Below are positions 6,751 to 12,132 of a stretch of 12,132 bases of DNA, piece by piece. A program made the translations under genes and the position numbers. The first letter of the stretch is position 1; the number at the start of each line of letters is the position of its first letter. Source of the DNA: DAOTKC01 sp035449045 (GTDB lineage Bacteria > Bacillota > Clostridia > Christensenellales > CAG-917); NCBI GenBank assembly GCA_035449045.1, contig DAOTKC010000043.1:1-12132 (forward strand). The letters are read 5' to 3'. Under the pieces are notes generated by a model, which made no database searches, was not told the origin of the DNA, and worked only from the letters and a program-made list of their open reading frames with translations.

Positions 6751-6780
6751 CGCGCGAAAACAACATTATTCGCCCGCGCG
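6751..6780 (-). other. GC-rich hairpin followed by a T run in the symporter leader
   Basis: In the predicted leader of the symporter, CGCGCG (6780 down to 6775) pairs with CGCGCG (6756 down to 6751), and GATTTTTATA follows on the minus strand. The form resembles a short intrinsic terminator, so it could attenuate the symporter gene. The stem is only six perfect pairs, with wobble or bulged pairing inside, so this is tentative. Confidence 0.3.
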
Positions 6781-6809
6781 CAATATTTATGCATTTGAGC
6801 GTTGGAATT

Positions 6810-6838
6810 ATTCTAAAGTAGTCGACCGAAAAAAGCAA
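6810..6838 (-). promoter_or_regulatory. Probable sigma-A promoter of the symporter gene
   Basis: On the minus strand TTGCTT (6838 down to 6833), a 17-base spacer and TAGAAT (6815 down to 6810) form a plausible vegetative promoter. Transcription would start near 6803 and give a leader of about 94 bases. Confidence 0.45.
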
Positions 6839-6891
6839 ACGATTTTTCCCTTAATTGTTTTAAAACAGGCCGCTCGGGCAATAATCATGGC

Positions 6892-7305
6892 GTGCGTAAG
6901 CTGATTATATTTGTTTTGCTGCTTTTAATCTCGGCGATTCTCGTGGGATATTACTCCAAGCGGGAGTTTTATTCTTTTGCCGCCGAGCTGGGCGGCGAAT
7001 ATATAGCTTATACCACCGAGGAGCAGGGCGAAGCGGTCTTTGCCGTGCTCGGCACCGGCGTCTATATCTCCGACAAAAAAACCGCGGCGACGGTGGGCGA
7101 GGAGATAGTGCTGACTCCCGTAAAAAGACTGGAGGAGCTTTTACTTCGGTTTGTGGTTGTCAGCTACCATATTCAGGAGTTCGACGGCTTGACCTTGGTC
7201 ACCGGCCACAGCAACGTTTTGGATGGCGGCGGCAACAACATTCAAATAGCCCTCTCGGAAGAGAAAATAAAGATTGGCCATCCCGCGCTTTTGGGCGGCT
7301 ATTAA
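6892..7305 (+). CDS. Small membrane-anchored or exported protein, possibly YwmB-like
   Basis: The 137-residue frame begins with two basic residues and a hydrophobic run (about residues 4-20), which is a signal peptide or single membrane anchor. The rest (about 25-137) is soluble and outside the cell. It ends in a pattern NNIQIALSEEKIKIGHPALLGGY-like, recorded here only in short form: NIQIA, then KIKIGHP, then GGY. That ending recalls the C-terminus of YwmB-type proteins, which in Clostridia often sit near spoIID and an M23 gene. The neighbouring M23 gene supports the idea, but at 137 residues it is shorter than usual YwmB, so I rate it as a guess. The GTG start is uncertain: it has no ribosome binding site, and an ATG at 6887 in another frame opens only five codons. 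Codon use matches real genes nearby. Confidence 0.6.
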   Translation: MRKLIIFVLLLLISAILVGYYSKREFYSFAAELGGEYIAYTTEEQGEAVFAVLGTGVYISDKKTAATVGEEIVLTPVKRLEELLLRFVVVSYHIQEFDGLTLVTGHSNVLDGGGNNIQIALSEEKIKIGHPALLGGY

Positions 7306-7340
7306 GGCTTAATCGCAAAAAAAGAGGTTAATAATCTCGA

Positions 7341-7379
7341 TACATATGTATAAAGTCCTGATTTAGGTAAATAATCAGG
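7341..7379. promoter_or_regulatory. Palindrome and inverted repeat upstream of the M23 gene
   Basis: TACATATGTA (7341-7350) is a perfect 10-bp palindrome. CCTGATT (7357-7363) and AATCAGG (7373-7379) form an inverted repeat with a nine-base gap, ending just before the ribosome binding site. Either could be a regulator site or a short leader hairpin. I could not fit a clear vegetative or sporulation sigma-factor promoter here. Confidence 0.3.
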
Positions 7380-7398
7380 CTACGGAGGAACATTTTTC

Positions 7399-8067
7399 AT
7401 GAGTAAATTTAAAGAAAGCACATCTAAAATCGGCGCCTTTTTCAAGAAGAATATCTATCTTATTTTGATTATCTTCTCGGTTGCCGTCATAGCCACCCTT
7501 GTCGGACTCGCCTTGGGCGGAGTTTTCGACCAGAAGGAGCCGCCCATCAATTTCGAGGATCCCAACGACAACGATCCGGCCGACACCGACCCCAACGATA
7601 ACGACCCGACCGATAATCCCGACGATGACGAGCCCGTCGTAACGCCTGTGGTGTTCACCATGCCCGTCGAAGGGGCGACCGAAGGCAACGGCTACAACGA
7701 AACGCCTGTCGTCTACTATTCCGCCGCCAAAGAATATAAGACGCACCTCGGCCTCGACTTCATAGCACCCGAGGGCAGTGAGGTTTCGGCGGCATATAAG
7801 GGCACCGTTACCGCTGTCACGACCGAGGTCTACCACGGCACCACAATCACCATCACCCACGCCGACGGCCTGACCACGGTATACTCCTCGCTGTCGCCCG
7901 ACGTCAAGGTGGCTGTGGGCGATATCGTCGCCGCGGGACAGCTCATCGGCTACGTCTCCGATTCAATGGACATCGAATCGGGGCTGGGGACGCACCTGCA
8001 CTTCGAGGTTTTAGAGGACGGCGTCCACGTCGACCCCATGACCTACCTTGTCGTCGACGAAAAGTAA
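7399..8067 (+). CDS. Membrane-anchored M23 (LytM-type) peptidase family protein, SpoIIQ-like
   Basis: The 222-residue protein has a short basic cytoplasmic end, one membrane segment (about 18-40), an acidic linker and a C-terminal M23 domain (about 84-216). The zinc site is complete: H116 and D120 in HLGLD, and H201 in HLH (199-201). The position usually held by a catalytic histidine in the YxHL motif is serine here (YSSL, 162-165). This suggests reduced or no peptidase activity, as in SpoIIQ proteins that act as structural partners of SpoIIIAH. The linker holds two 10-residue repeats, DPNDNDPADT and DPNDNDPTDN (54-73). GGAGG at 7384-7388 supports the ATG. Architecture and the possible YwmB neighbour suggest SpoIIQ, bridging mother cell and forespore. 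A general cell-wall hydrolase is the alternative. No spoIID or spoIIID is next to it. Confidence 0.85.
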   Translation: MSKFKESTSKIGAFFKKNIYLILIIFSVAVIATLVGLALGGVFDQKEPPINFEDPNDNDPADTDPNDNDPTDNPDDDEPVVTPVVFTMPVEGATEGNGYNETPVVYYSAAKEYKTHLGLDFIAPEGSEVSAAYKGTVTAVTTEVYHGTTITITHADGLTTVYSSLSPDVKVAVGDIVAAGQLIGYVSDSMDIESGLGTHLHFEVLEDGVHVDPMTYLVVDEK

Positions 8068-8200
8068 CGATTAACTTAAGCAAAACCAAAAGCCCGAAAA
8101 AATATTATAGCCGCCTTGAATAAAAAGCTCGGCTTGGCTAATAATATCAACGAAAAGCTTATATCGCCTATATCACAAAAGATATAATCTCCCCCCTTAG

Positions 8201-8249
8201 CACGCCTGCCCGCGTTTAATAACGCGGGCAGGCGTGTTTTTAGCTTTTT
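8201..8249 (+). terminator. Strong rho-independent terminator after the M23 gene
   Basis: A perfect 16-bp GC-rich stem (8201-8216 with 8221-8236) has a TAAT loop and is followed by TTTTTAGCTTTTT (8237-8249). It is 133 bases beyond the M23 stop. On the minus strand the flanking run is purine-rich (GGGGGGA), so it should work in one direction only. Confidence 0.92.
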
Positions 8250-8280
8250 ATGCCTCGCAACAAGCCGCAGATCGTTCGGC

Positions 8281-8298
8281 AACGCGGACAGGCGTGTT
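8281..8298. repeat. Near copy of the terminator's right arm
   Basis: Bases 8281-8298 match 8221-8238 at 17 of 18 positions (G to A at the eighth), at an offset of exactly 60 bases. The terminator's left arm (8201-8216) could pair with either copy, but the closer perfect one should win. Flanking bases outside this block do not match. Confidence 0.8.
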
Positions 8299-8438
8299 AT
8301 CAAAACTCGTTTTTGCCGTTGAATTGTTATTCTTCCACCTTTGCTCATGATGCCTACATTTGACTTTTCGTTCTTTCAATAACTTAAACAAAAAGGATAT
8401 TTTGCAAAAAAACCTCTTTAGTTAAATAAAAACTAAGG

Positions 8439-8467
8439 TTGACTATTAAACAGAGGTATATTATAAT
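8439..8467 (+). promoter_or_regulatory. Sigma-A promoter of the acyl-CoA ligase gene
   Basis: TTGACT (8439-8444), a 17-base spacer and TATAAT (8462-8467) match the consensus at 11 of 12 positions. Transcription would start around 8474-8475, which coincides with the ATG at 8475. The -35 element overlaps the TTG at 8439, so that codon cannot be the start for this transcript. Confidence 0.75.
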
Positions 8468-8474
8468 CTATGCT

Positions 8475-10052
8475 ATGGATATTTATCAGTCGTTATTCGG
8501 ATTTATGGACGGCTATTCCGAGGAGGCCGGCGACGTCGCGCTCGCCTATCGCGGCAAGCACATCTCGCGCCGCCGTTTTTATTCCGAAATCGACCGGATT
8601 GCCGCCGCGCTCCAGGCGGAAGGCATAAAAAAGGGCGACAGCGTCGCGCTTTGCCTGCCCAACGTCCCCGAGGCGGCGATTGCTTTTTACGCCATCAACA
8701 AGGCCGGCGCCATCGTCAACGCCATTCACCCTAAAACTCATCCCCTCAAGCTCCGCGCCATTTTGGAAACCACTCAAACAAAGCTGATTTTCGCATACGC
8801 GCCGCTTTTTCTAAAGCTGAAGGAGGCCTTCAGCGGCATCAAAGTCGTGCTTTGCGGCGAGCTTCAGCGGGCGCTTAGTATTTTTCCCAACACCACACCC
8901 TTTTACAGACTTAAAGGCCAAAAACCATCGCCGGTTTCTGTCGGCGGCGAGGATATTGCCGTCTATATTCACAGCGGCGGCACCATGGGCGTGCCCAAGA
9001 CCGTCATGCTGCCCAACCGCGCCATCAACGCGCTTGTCAAAAACATGCTGGGCACGGTCGGAAAAATTTATTCATCCAAGCACGCAATGCTCGCCGTGCT
9101 GCCCATCTTTCACGCCTTCGGGATGGCCGTCACCTATCACGCCGCGCTCTCAACCCGCGCCAAGCTGGTGATGGTGCCTGTCTTCAAGGCCAAAAAGATG
9201 TATCCCTTGATTAAACGCGAGAGAGTGACCGCAATAGCCGGCATTCCGCGCATGTTTGAAAAGATGCTCCGCGCTAAAAACTTTAAGGGCGAAGGGCTGG
9301 CGTCGCTCGAGGATATCTATTGCGGCGGCGACTACATGCGCCCCGCGCTCAAGGACGAATTTGAAAAAAGGATGCGCGACGGCGGCGCTTTCGCCCGCTT
9401 CTGCCAGGGCTACGGCCTTTCCGAGACGGCTTCCGTCTGCGTTTTAAACCTCGATAACACGCCGCTTTCCATCGGAAAGCCGCTCGACGGCGTGGAGATA
9501 AAAATCACCGACGAAAACGGCAAGCCCGCCAAGAAAGGGCTGCTTTGGGTGTCGTCGGAGCAATGCATGAGCGGCTATCTCGGCGACGCCGAGGCCACCG
9601 CCGCCTCCCTCAAAACCGAGGACGGCAAGCTGTGGCTTTCCACCGGCGATTTGGTTGAAACCGACGAGCGGGGCAACCTCTTTTTCTGCGACCGCGCGAA
9701 AAGGCTCATAAAAATCAGCGGAATAAACGTATTTCCTTCCGAAATAGAGCGCACCGTCAACGAGCTTCCCACCGTCGTGGAGTCTTGCGCCGTCGAAAAG
9801 CGGATTGACGGCAAACCCTACCTCGTCCTCTTTGTCGTGCTGGCGGGCAGCGACGAGAACGCCGAAAAACTCATCGTCACTTATCTTAAGAGCAAGCTCA
9901 ACCGCTGGTTTATCCCCTCCCGCGTCGTCATCTTAGGCTCGCTTCCTTTGACCAAGCTCGGCAAGACCGACGTCAAGCTTTTGGAGCGGCTGGCCGATAA
10001 TGTCGTATTTAGCGCTTTTCGTCAAAAGAAGGCCTTTTTCATACTGTTTTGA
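8475..10052 (+). CDS. AMP-forming acyl-CoA ligase (ANL superfamily, fatty-acid-CoA ligase-like)
   Basis: The 525-residue enzyme should activate a carboxylic acid with ATP to an acyl-adenylate and transfer it to CoA. Numbered from the ATG at 8475, the phosphate-binding loop is SGGTMGVPK (167-175), and YGLSE (313-317) and TGD (390-392) follow. The hinge region with DR (406-407) precedes the KISG motif, and the C-terminal catalytic lysine is expected at K498 in LTKLGKTD. The P-loop reads SGGTMG where SGTTG is usual. I chose 8475 because the longer frame from TTG 8439 starts inside the promoter. The chosen ATG has no ribosome binding site and lies at the predicted transcription start, so translation may be leaderless. 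The acid substrate is unknown; medium- or long-chain fatty or aromatic acids are possible. The neighbouring downstream genes do not decide it. Confidence 0.9.
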   Translation: MDIYQSLFGFMDGYSEEAGDVALAYRGKHISRRRFYSEIDRIAAALQAEGIKKGDSVALCLPNVPEAAIAFYAINKAGAIVNAIHPKTHPLKLRAILETTQTKLIFAYAPLFLKLKEAFSGIKVVLCGELQRALSIFPNTTPFYRLKGQKPSPVSVGGEDIAVYIHSGGTMGVPKTVMLPNRAINALVKNMLGTVGKIYSSKHAMLAVLPIFHAFGMAVTYHAALSTRAKLVMVPVFKAKKMYPLIKRERVTAIAGIPRMFEKMLRAKNFKGEGLASLEDIYCGGDYMRPALKDEFEKRMRDGGAFARFCQGYGLSETASVCVLNLDNTPLSIGKPLDGVEIKITDENGKPAKKGLLWVSSEQCMSGYLGDAEATAASLKTEDGKLWLSTGDLVETDERGNLFFCDRAKRLIKISGINVFPSEIERTVNELPTVVESCAVEKRIDGKPYLVLFVVLAGSDENAEKLIVTYLKSKLNRWFIPSRVVILGSLPLTKLGKTDVKLLERLADNVVFSAFRQKKAFFILF

Positions 10053-10070
10053 ATTAATAAACAACCGAAT

Positions 10071-10100
10071 TTGCACATAAGTTTATTTATCGGATAAGAT
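10071..10100 (+). promoter_or_regulatory. Possible promoter of the FAD oxidoreductase operon
   Basis: TTGCAC (10071-10076), an 18-base spacer and TAAGAT (10095-10100) make a moderate vegetative promoter. It lies in the 73-base gap after the acyl-CoA ligase. The -35 element sits in the loop of a weak inverted repeat (AATAAAC 10056-10062 with GTTTATT 10081-10087), which could be a poor terminator or an operator. Confidence 0.35.
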
Positions 10101-10125
10101 TTATCAATATTGTAAGGGCTGGGTT

Positions 10126-11877
10126 ATGAAGAACAAAAGTTTAAAAGAGATTGTCAAGGCGGTTAAGAAGGTTTCGCCCGACTTTTCGGTTTCGCTGGAG
10201 CGGAACTGCGTCGTATTAAGGGGTGAGACCGATAGCTGGGACAAAGTGATCGAAGCCGGACAAGCGGCGGTTTCCAAGCGCTTTTTGGGCGTTATCAACG
10301 ACATCAAGCTCAAGAATTTCACCCAAATCGTCCGCGCGCCCAAGATATCCGATAACGCGCTCGAAGGGCGTTCGCCCGACGTTCTCATTATCGGCGCCGG
10401 CATAGTTGGAGCGGCGATAGCGCGCGAAATTGCAAGATATAAGCTCTCGGCGCTTATTGTCGACAAGGGCTACGACGTGGCGACGGCGGCGTCTTCGAGA
10501 AACGACGGCTGCGTTCACGTCGGAATAGATTTACATAAAGGCCAGCAAAAGCTCTATTACAACGGTCGGGGCAACAAGCTCTTTCCTAAGCTTACGGCCG
10601 AGCTCGGTGTCGATTTCGAGCAGAGGGGCCACGTTCTCCTTCTTTACAAAAAAGCCGAAAAGCTGTTCGCGCCGCTCTTTAAGCTCCGCGCCAAGCAGAA
10701 CGGAATCGAGGGCGTCAGATATATGAGCCGCGACGAGCTTCTTGCGGTGGAGCCCAAGCTTCCGTCGTGGTGCAGCGGCGGAATCTATATGCCGTCGGGC
10801 GGCATCGTATCGCCCTATAAGCTGACGGTGGCGCTCGCCGAAAACGCGGTGGAGAACGGCGTCGAGCTGTCCTTGAACACCGTAGTAAAAAGTATGGAAG
10901 TCCGTGACGGCGAGATTAAATCTGTTTTAACCAACCGCGGAAGGGTTTACCCCAAGCTCGTCATTAACGCGGCGGGTGTATATTCCGACATAATCGCGGA
11001 TATGGCGGGCGACCGCACATTCACCGTTCACCCGAGGAAGGGCACCAATATTATTTTAGATAAAAAAGCGGCGGGCTACGTCAGGACATCCATGGCGAAG
11101 TCGCCCTTTTCCTTTGTTCCCGACGCCGTGGAAAACCTCAACAAAAGCACTTTCAAAAACTTTCTCGCCGCGGCGACTTCCAAAAGCCACACAAAGGGCG
11201 GCGGTGTAGTCCACACCATCGACAACAACGTGCTTGTCGGGCCGACCGCGACCGAAGTTCCCGACCGCGAGGACTACGGAACCGACAAGGCTGACATCGA
11301 CATGATTATGGCCAAGCAGAAAGTGACGGCGCAGTCGATGAATTACGGCGACGTCATCACTTATTTCTCGGGCACGCGCGCCGCGACTTACGAAGAGGAT
11401 TTTGTCGTCCGAAAGGGCATTTTCACCAAAAATATCATTGAAGCTGCGGGCATTCAGTCGCCCGGCATAACGGCGGCACCCGCCATCGGCGTGGAAACTG
11501 CGGCGTGGGCGGCAGAAATGCTGGGAGCCGGCAAAAAAGAAAACTTCAATCCCATAAGAAAGCCAATTCCGCACCTCGCATCCATGAGCTTTTCGGAGCG
11601 CGACGAGTTCATTAAAAACAACCCCGACTACGGCGTAATCGTCTGCCGCTGCGAAGAGGTGTCGCGCGGTGAAATCATCGACGCGCTTAACTCGCCCGTG
11701 CCGGTTGACAGCATCGACGCCATCAAGCGTCGTGTGCGGCCGGGCATGGGACGCTGTCAGGGCGGCTTCTGCTCGCCCCTTGTCGCGGGCATAATTTCCG
11801 AAGTAAAGAATATTCCGCTTACCGAAGTCAAAAAGGGGGGCGAGCAGTCGGAAATTCTGATTAGCTCGACCAAGTGA
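10126..11877 (+). CDS. GlpA-like FAD-dependent dehydrogenase with C-terminal [2Fe-2S] (BFD-like) domain
   Basis: The 583-residue protein has three parts. Residues 1-65 form a small extra domain resembling a BON fold in pattern (CVVLRGETDSW, then GVINDIKL). Residues 85-470 are a DAO-type FAD domain with GAGIVG (90-95), SSRNDG (123-128) and NAAGVYSD (281-288). That domain is related to glycerol-3-phosphate dehydrogenase GlpA and 2-hydroxyglutarate oxidase. Residues 503-560 hold a [2Fe-2S] motif, C507-x-C509 and C544-x4-C549, as in GlpA and bacterioferritin-associated ferredoxin domains. AAGGG at 10114-10118 supports the ATG. The next gene, seven bases away, is an FAD/NAD(P) oxidoreductase. In Clostridia this pair, usually with a DUF1667 gene, is annotated as an anaerobic glycerol-3-phosphate dehydrogenase system. 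The substrate is inferred; another 2-hydroxyacid is possible. Confidence 0.88.
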   Translation: MKNKSLKEIVKAVKKVSPDFSVSLERNCVVLRGETDSWDKVIEAGQAAVSKRFLGVINDIKLKNFTQIVRAPKISDNALEGRSPDVLIIGAGIVGAAIAREIARYKLSALIVDKGYDVATAASSRNDGCVHVGIDLHKGQQKLYYNGRGNKLFPKLTAELGVDFEQRGHVLLLYKKAEKLFAPLFKLRAKQNGIEGVRYMSRDELLAVEPKLPSWCSGGIYMPSGGIVSPYKLTVALAENAVENGVELSLNTVVKSMEVRDGEIKSVLTNRGRVYPKLVINAAGVYSDIIADMAGDRTFTVHPRKGTNIILDKKAAGYVRTSMAKSPFSFVPDAVENLNKSTFKNFLAAATSKSHTKGGGVVHTIDNNVLVGPTATEVPDREDYGTDKADIDMIMAKQKVTAQSMNYGDVITYFSGTRAATYEEDFVVRKGIFTKNIIEAAGIQSPGITAAPAIGVETAAWAAEMLGAGKKENFNPIRKPIPHLASMSFSERDEFIKNNPDYGVIVCRCEEVSRGEIIDALNSPVPVDSIDAIKRRVRPGMGRCQGGFCSPLVAGIISEVKNIPLTEVKKGGEQSEILISSTK

Positions 11878-11884
11878 GGCGCAT

Positions 11885-12132
11885 ATGAGATACGACGTCA
11901 CGGTAATTGGAGGCGGCCCGGCGGGCATGGCGGCGGCAATCGCCGCCGAAAAGAAAGGCGCAAAGACGCTTTTAATCGAGCGCGAGGCGAGGATAGGCGG
12001 CATACTGAAGCAGTGCGTCCACGACGGCTTCGGGCTCATCGAGTTCGGTGAAAAGCTGACGGGCACCGAATATGCCGAACGCTTCGCCGACCAGCTTCAA
12101 AAGACGACAACCGAGATAAGGACGCTGACCTT
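11885..12132 (+). CDS. FAD/NAD(P)-dependent oxidoreductase, N-terminal part (cut by window end)
   Basis: The first 82 residues are present and the frame is open at the window edge. It starts with a Rossmann FAD-binding motif, VIGGGPAGMAAA (residues 7-18), an acidic residue at the end of the second strand (LLIERE), then IGGILKQCVHDGFG (37-50). That last stretch is the typical start of the pyridine-nucleotide-disulphide oxidoreductase paired with GlpA-like proteins in Clostridia. GAGG at 11876-11879 overlaps the preceding stop and places the ATG at 11885. The likely role is to take electrons from the upstream flavoprotein's iron-sulphur domain to NAD(P) or another carrier. The next gene outside the window is expected to encode a small DUF1667 protein, if the usual operon holds. 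Confidence 0.88.
   Translation, partial: MRYDVTVIGGGPAGMAAAIAAEKKGAKTLLIEREARIGGILKQCVHDGFGLIEFGEKLTGTEYAERFADQLQKTTTEIRTLT

Larger units (their letters stand above)
8068..8474. other. 407-base structured intergenic region with several hairpins
   Basis: No gene is evident. An imperfect hairpin joins 8102-8112 (ATATTATAGCC) to 8137-8148 (GGCTAATAATAT) with one bulged base, and GCC/GGC pairing inside. Next, GATATAA (8181-8187) can pair with TTATATC (8159-8165) or, through GATATA, with TATATC (8169-8174). A 16-bp-stem terminator (8201-8236) follows, then a near copy of its right arm (8281-8298). The stretch from 8300 to 8438 is AT-rich and shows nothing clear. The promoter of the acyl-CoA ligase is at 8439-8467. 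The minus-strand frame at 8076-8348 runs across these hairpins and shows no family features. Confidence 0.7.

Noticed and set aside
6855..6885. Sporulation sigma-F/G-like promoter (GGCAATAATC) before the small exported protein
   Set aside because: The -10-like part fits as I remember the consensus, but no acceptable -35 element is found at the right distance; too weak to list.
7348..7375. GTATA and GGTAA as a sigma-F promoter for the SpoIIQ-like gene
   Set aside because: The spacing is about 13 bases, shorter than the 15-16 usually required, and the -10 part has mismatches.
8076..8348. 90-residue minus-strand frame in the gap after the M23 gene
   Set aside because: It runs through the perfect 16-bp terminator stem and its partial copy, and no family features are visible.
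11056..12066. 336-residue minus-strand frame opposite the two FAD oxidoreductases
   Set aside because: It lies antisense to genes with complete flavin and iron-sulphur motifs. GC-rich codon bias on the coding strand creates such long reverse frames.

Overview
The window looks like a chromosomal segment of an anaerobic, spore-forming-lineage member of the Firmicutes (Clostridia-like, probably an uncultured gut-type organism). The reasons are a ferredoxin-linked 2-oxoacid oxidoreductase, a SpoIIQ-like membrane M23 protein beside a possible YwmB-like protein, AAGGAG-type ribosome binding sites, sigma-A promoters close to TTGACA-17-TATAAT, and GC-rich coding DNA set in strongly AT-rich gaps. The standard genetic code fits every gene. 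No species call is possible from sequence alone.

Layout. (1) Positions 1-171 hold the 3' end of an unidentified gene with an Ala/Pro/Lys-rich tail. A strong hairpin terminator follows and sits directly against the ribosome binding site of the next operon. (2) Positions 275-2841 are a tight four-gene operon (ferredoxin-type delta, alpha, thiamine-binding beta, gamma) for a KOR/VOR-type 2-oxoacid:ferredoxin oxidoreductase. (3) Positions 2842-3543 are a 702-base AT-rich gap with a terminator, an 11-bp inverted repeat, a near-consensus orphan promoter, a 20-bp A-rich tandem repeat and a GAAA-loop hairpin that probably terminates both strands. (4) On the minus strand lie purB (adenylosuccinate lyase, of the type that includes the animal enzymes) and, upstream of it, a sodium:solute symporter. 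(5) On the plus strand come a small membrane-anchored protein and the SpoIIQ-like M23 protein. A 407-base gap follows with several hairpins, including a 16-bp-stem terminator. (6) Next is an acyl-CoA ligase-type AMP-forming enzyme whose promoter implies a leaderless mRNA. (7) Last is a GlpA-like FAD dehydrogenase with an extra N-terminal domain and a C-terminal [2Fe-2S] domain, followed at a 7-base gap by a second FAD oxidoreductase cut by the window edge.

How the parts fit. The KOR operon would convert a 2-oxoacid (2-oxoglutarate or a branched-chain oxoacid) plus CoA into acyl-CoA and reduced ferredoxin. The two oxidoreductases at the right end resemble the clostridial glycerol-3-phosphate dehydrogenase type of operon. 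The acyl-CoA ligase next to them makes acyl-CoA with ATP. The remaining genes are housekeeping (purB), transport, or probably sporulation-linked.

I did not find a convincing new defence or mobile system. No transposase, integrase, CRISPR array, tRNA or rRNA is visible. The parts most worth a second look are the orphan promoter-repeat-terminator unit near 3117-3500, the terminator pressed against the KOR ribosome binding site, the leaderless acyl-CoA ligase start, and the duplicated terminator arm near 8221-8298.
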